Source: Syntrophaceae bacterium UBA6078
GTDB lineage: Bacteria > Desulfobacterota > Syntrophia > Syntrophales > UBA2210
Direction: 5' to 3'
DNA length: 64,000 bases
NCBI GenBank assembly: GCA_002428735.1
Contig: DIXO01000003.1
Coordinates: 1-64,000 of the forward strand
Shown here: piece by piece, positions 62,029-64,000 of the stretch
Layout of the letters: each line of letters begins with the position of its first letter
Numbering within the stretch: the stretch's first letter is position 1
The notes under the pieces: model-generated
Seen by the model: the letters and a program-made list of their open reading frames with translations, nothing else
Database searches by the model: none
Told to the model about the DNA's origin: nothing
Position numbers and translations under genes: made by a program

Positions 62029-62754
62029 ATGCATTCCGACACACACAACAACCGCTGGACGGAGATACTGAAAGACGGCGTGATCGGCGCGTGGCCCATC
62101 TGCCTCGGCTACCTCGCCATCGGCCTGGCCTTCGGCGTGATCGCTCAGAAGGCGGGCCTCTCTCCCCTTGAGATCGGCCTCATGTCCGTCCTCGTCTACG
62201 CGGGGAGCGCCCAGTTCATCGCCGTCTCCATGCTCTCCGCCGGGGCCGGGTTCGTCCCTATCGTGCTCACCGCCTTCACCGTCAACCTGCGCCATCTCCT
62301 GATGAGCTCGTCCCTGTCGACCTTCATGCGCAATCCCGGCACAGGCTGGCTCTCCCTCTTCGCCTACGGAGTGACGGATGAGAGCTTCGCCCTCAACAGC
62401 GCCAAGTTCAGGGAGGGACGGTGGGACTGGCGGCGCGCCCTCGTCCTCAACCACACAGCGAACCTCGCCTGGATCGCCAGCACGGTAGCGGGGGGATTCG
62501 GGGGGGAGTTCATCCCCGCCGGGGCCTTCGGGATCGACTACGCCTTGATCGCCATGTTCCTCTGTCTTCTCATCTTCCAGCTCAGGGGGATGCTGTACGT
62601 CGTCGTGGCACTCATCGCCGGGGTTTTGGCTGTCGCCATTGCGCTTCTGATCCCCGGGAACAGCTACATCGTGATCGCCTCGGTCATCGCGGCGGCCCTG
62701 GGGGTTACCTTCAGGCGCAGGCGGCTCTTCTCAGGCGCGGAGGGACAGCCATGA
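62029..62754 (+). CDS. azlC: branched-chain amino acid exporter, large subunit AzlC
   Basis: A 241-residue membrane protein of the AzlC (LIV-E) family with about seven helices. The family's start DGVIGAWPICLGYLAIGLAFGV, then VYAGSAQFIAVSM and TVNLRHLLMSSSL are all present. It exports branched-chain amino acids or related compounds together with AzlD. The start is set at ATG 62029 (AGGA upstream); 61984 is an alternative. Its stop overlaps azlD (ATGA). Confidence 0.9.
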   Translation: MHSDTHNNRWTEILKDGVIGAWPICLGYLAIGLAFGVIAQKAGLSPLEIGLMSVLVYAGSAQFIAVSMLSAGAGFVPIVLTAFTVNLRHLLMSSSLSTFMRNPGTGWLSLFAYGVTDESFALNSAKFREGRWDWRRALVLNHTANLAWIASTVAGGFGGEFIPAGAFGIDYALIAMFLCLLIFQLRGMLYVVVALIAGVLAVAIALLIPGNSYIVIASVIAAALGVTFRRRRLFSGAEGQP

Positions 62755-63074
62755 TACCGGACAACTACCTGTACATCCTCCTCGGGATGGGGATCGTCAC
62801 CTACGTCCCCCGCTGGCTTCCGCTGGTGCTCCTGTCCAACCGGCGGCTCCCGGAGTGGTTCGAGCAGTGGCTCGACCTGATCCCGGCGGCGATCCTGAGC
62901 GCCCTGATCCTCCCGATCCTGATCACGACAGGGGAGCCCCGGCACCTCGATCTGCTGCGTCCCGAGCTGCTCGTGGCGGTGCCGACCCTGCTCTTTGCCG
63001 TCAGGACACGCTCGCTTGCGGGGACTGTCGTCATCGGGATGCTCCTCTTCTGGCTCGCCGGAAAATTCATCTAA
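62751..63074 (+). CDS. azlD: branched-chain amino acid exporter, small subunit AzlD
   Basis: A 107-residue hydrophobic protein with about four membrane segments. YLYILLGMGIVTYVPRWLPLVLL at the start and WLDLIPAAILSALILP in the middle are the AzlD pattern. It starts inside the azlC stop codon and is the partner of AzlC in the exporter. Confidence 0.9.
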   Translation: MIPDNYLYILLGMGIVTYVPRWLPLVLLSNRRLPEWFEQWLDLIPAAILSALILPILITTGEPRHLDLLRPELLVAVPTLLFAVRTRSLAGTVVIGMLLFWLAGKFI

Positions 63075-63122
63075 GAAAGACGCTTATACCGCCATGACCA
63101 GCAGGCCCTGCCCGTTCCCCGT

Positions 63123-64000
63123 CTACGGCATCCAGGCGCCTTCTGAATTCGGATGAGGACTGAAACAGGTATTTTTTATACGGTAGAAACAACGGTTGAA
63201 AAAAGACAGGGGTCTTCTCAGGGAATATATGTTTCTGGGATAAAACGTCAGCATATTGAGTTTGTCAAACCCGTCAATCATGTTCTTTGCGTGCCAGGCA
63301 ATTGTTCGGTCCGTCTGGGTGAAATTCCAGGTATTAAACCGATCGGCCAGTTCAACGGTGCGGAATTCGGCTTCAAAATGGAGCGGTCCCGGCGTAATCA
63401 GCGGGCGCACGTTTTTGATTTCCCGTACCGCCTGGGCGGCCCTGTCTCTCAACTGCCGACGTCCTTCCCGGAGATAGTTCCTGCTTTTTTCTCCTGCCGT
63501 GTACGTTTCCTCCCGTTTATCGACGATCACCGACTGAGTCCAGGGCAGCACTCGCAGGGCCTGGTCAACCGCTATTTTTTCTCCGGAGACAAAACCGACG
63601 GGAATCCCGAATTCGCCCAGATAGGCTCCGTAGATGTCCATCTCGCATACCGGACGTCCGTTCAACCGCATCTCGGAAAAGACACCGTAATGGGTGTGGG
63701 GAAAGAACGCGTTCTCAGTGCCTGACGCCGCGTGAATGGCAACATAGAGGGCCAGATCAACATCGGAGATATCGCCGTAGAAGGTTGGACTTACAAAATG
63801 TCCTCCCACATACCCCGCCCGGGGGTCGAGCTTGTTAATCAGGCAGTTGAACCCAACTTCATGGGTATCGTACACCGTAACGCGGGCCGCCCCAGCGTCA
63901 AAAGCGCCCCGGACAACATGGTTGACATCCTCGGTGAGGCAGTGGCGGCCGTATTGCCATTCCGCCGTTCCCATCCTGCACTGACGCATGCGCCAGATGC
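63123..64000 (-). CDS. M55-family (DppA-like) D-aminopeptidase, partial at window edge
   Basis: The frame is open to the end of the window, so the N-terminus, including the usual first metal-binding D-x-E motif, is missing. What remains has LTEDVNHVVRGAFDAGAARVTVYDTHEVGFNCL (DppA's N-x-x-H/D-x-H region), HFVSPTFYGDISDVDLALYVAIHAASGTENAFFPHTH with zinc-binding His, and RLNGRPVCEMDIYGAYLGEFGIPVGFVSG. DppA enzymes are zinc D-amino-peptidases. The last ~50 residues are basic and less conserved. It converges with azlD. Confidence 0.8.
   Translation of the reverse strand, partial: IWRMRQCRMGTAEWQYGRHCLTEDVNHVVRGAFDAGAARVTVYDTHEVGFNCLINKLDPRAGYVGGHFVSPTFYGDISDVDLALYVAIHAASGTENAFFPHTHYGVFSEMRLNGRPVCEMDIYGAYLGEFGIPVGFVSGEKIAVDQALRVLPWTQSVIVDKREETYTAGEKSRNYLREGRRQLRDRAAQAVREIKNVRPLITPGPLHFEAEFRTVELADRFNTWNFTQTDRTIAWHAKNMIDGFDKLNMLTFYPRNIYSLRRPLSFFNRCFYRIKNTCFSPHPNSEGAWMP

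Noticed and set aside
1..64000. tRNA, rRNA, CRISPR or prophage features
   Set aside because: I found no cloverleaf, rRNA-like sequence, regularly spaced repeats or phage genes by eye. A tRNAscan or CRISPR search would settle this.

Overview
The window reads as one chromosome segment of an anaerobic, probably syntrophic or fermentative member of the Desulfobacterota (Syntrophales-like). The lineage is an inference. It rests on the mix of genes: a tungsten-type aldehyde:ferredoxin oxidoreductase, a phenylacetate-CoA ligase/ACT pair, an acyl-CoA hydratase/dehydrogenase fusion, a butyrate/4-hydroxybutyrate-type CoA-transferase, a two-gene SUF system, TrpB2, a split ferredoxin-rich glutamate synthase, and outer-membrane proteins (TorF, MipA, LpxR, RND/TolC) that mark a diderm. 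I found no rRNA, tRNA, CRISPR array, prophage or plasmid genes.

Layout. 1-5.2 kb: a small Cys-rich protein, a GalT-like enzyme, an MBL hydrolase and a decayed IS4-family element with intact 17-bp ends. 5.2-15.9 kb: beta-oxidation fusion enzyme, sufC plus one sufB/D gene, AOR, pdxS-pdxT, paaK-ACT and a ribbon-helix-helix-like protein. 15.9-26.3 kb (mostly minus strand): rarA, trpB2 behind a trp-type attenuator, a CoA-transferase, type III glutamine synthetase, a nitroreductase/cupin group, and UDG/HD genes. 26.6-43.9 kb: a nitrogen block, consisting of a NifA-like sigma54 activator, a nine-gene operon from glnA to hisF, and a TorF porin. 44.2-52.2 kb: lytic transglycosylase, MipA and a tetR-RND efflux operon. 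52.5-64 kb: lpxR, asnA-asnS, a beta-CASP nuclease, nagZ, folD, mobA, an iron alcohol dehydrogenase, azlCD and a partial M55 peptidase.

The main discovery candidate is a nitrogen regulon that can be read directly from the DNA. Three sigma54 (-24/-12) promoters lie upstream of glnN (23127-23143), the glnA operon (28972-28988) and torF (43026-43042). Each has a palindrome TACA-N4-TGTA centred 96-105 bp upstream of its -24 GG. The glnA and glnN copies are identical over 15 bases. The NifA-like activator gene lies next to glnA, and a near-copy of the palindrome covers its own -10 box. The glnA operon makes glutamine and then encodes a series of glutamine-using enzymes: a class I amidotransferase, a three-gene glutamate synthase, CTP synthase, a 1244-residue GlmS-like protein with no N-terminal Cys, and HisH/HisF. 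A hairpin plus T-run closes it.

The second candidate is the trpB2 leader. It has a 22-residue leader peptide with three consecutive Trp codons, a 7-bp antiterminator that competes with a 7-bp terminator stem, and a second terminator further down. This ties the stand-alone TrpB2 to tryptophan supply.
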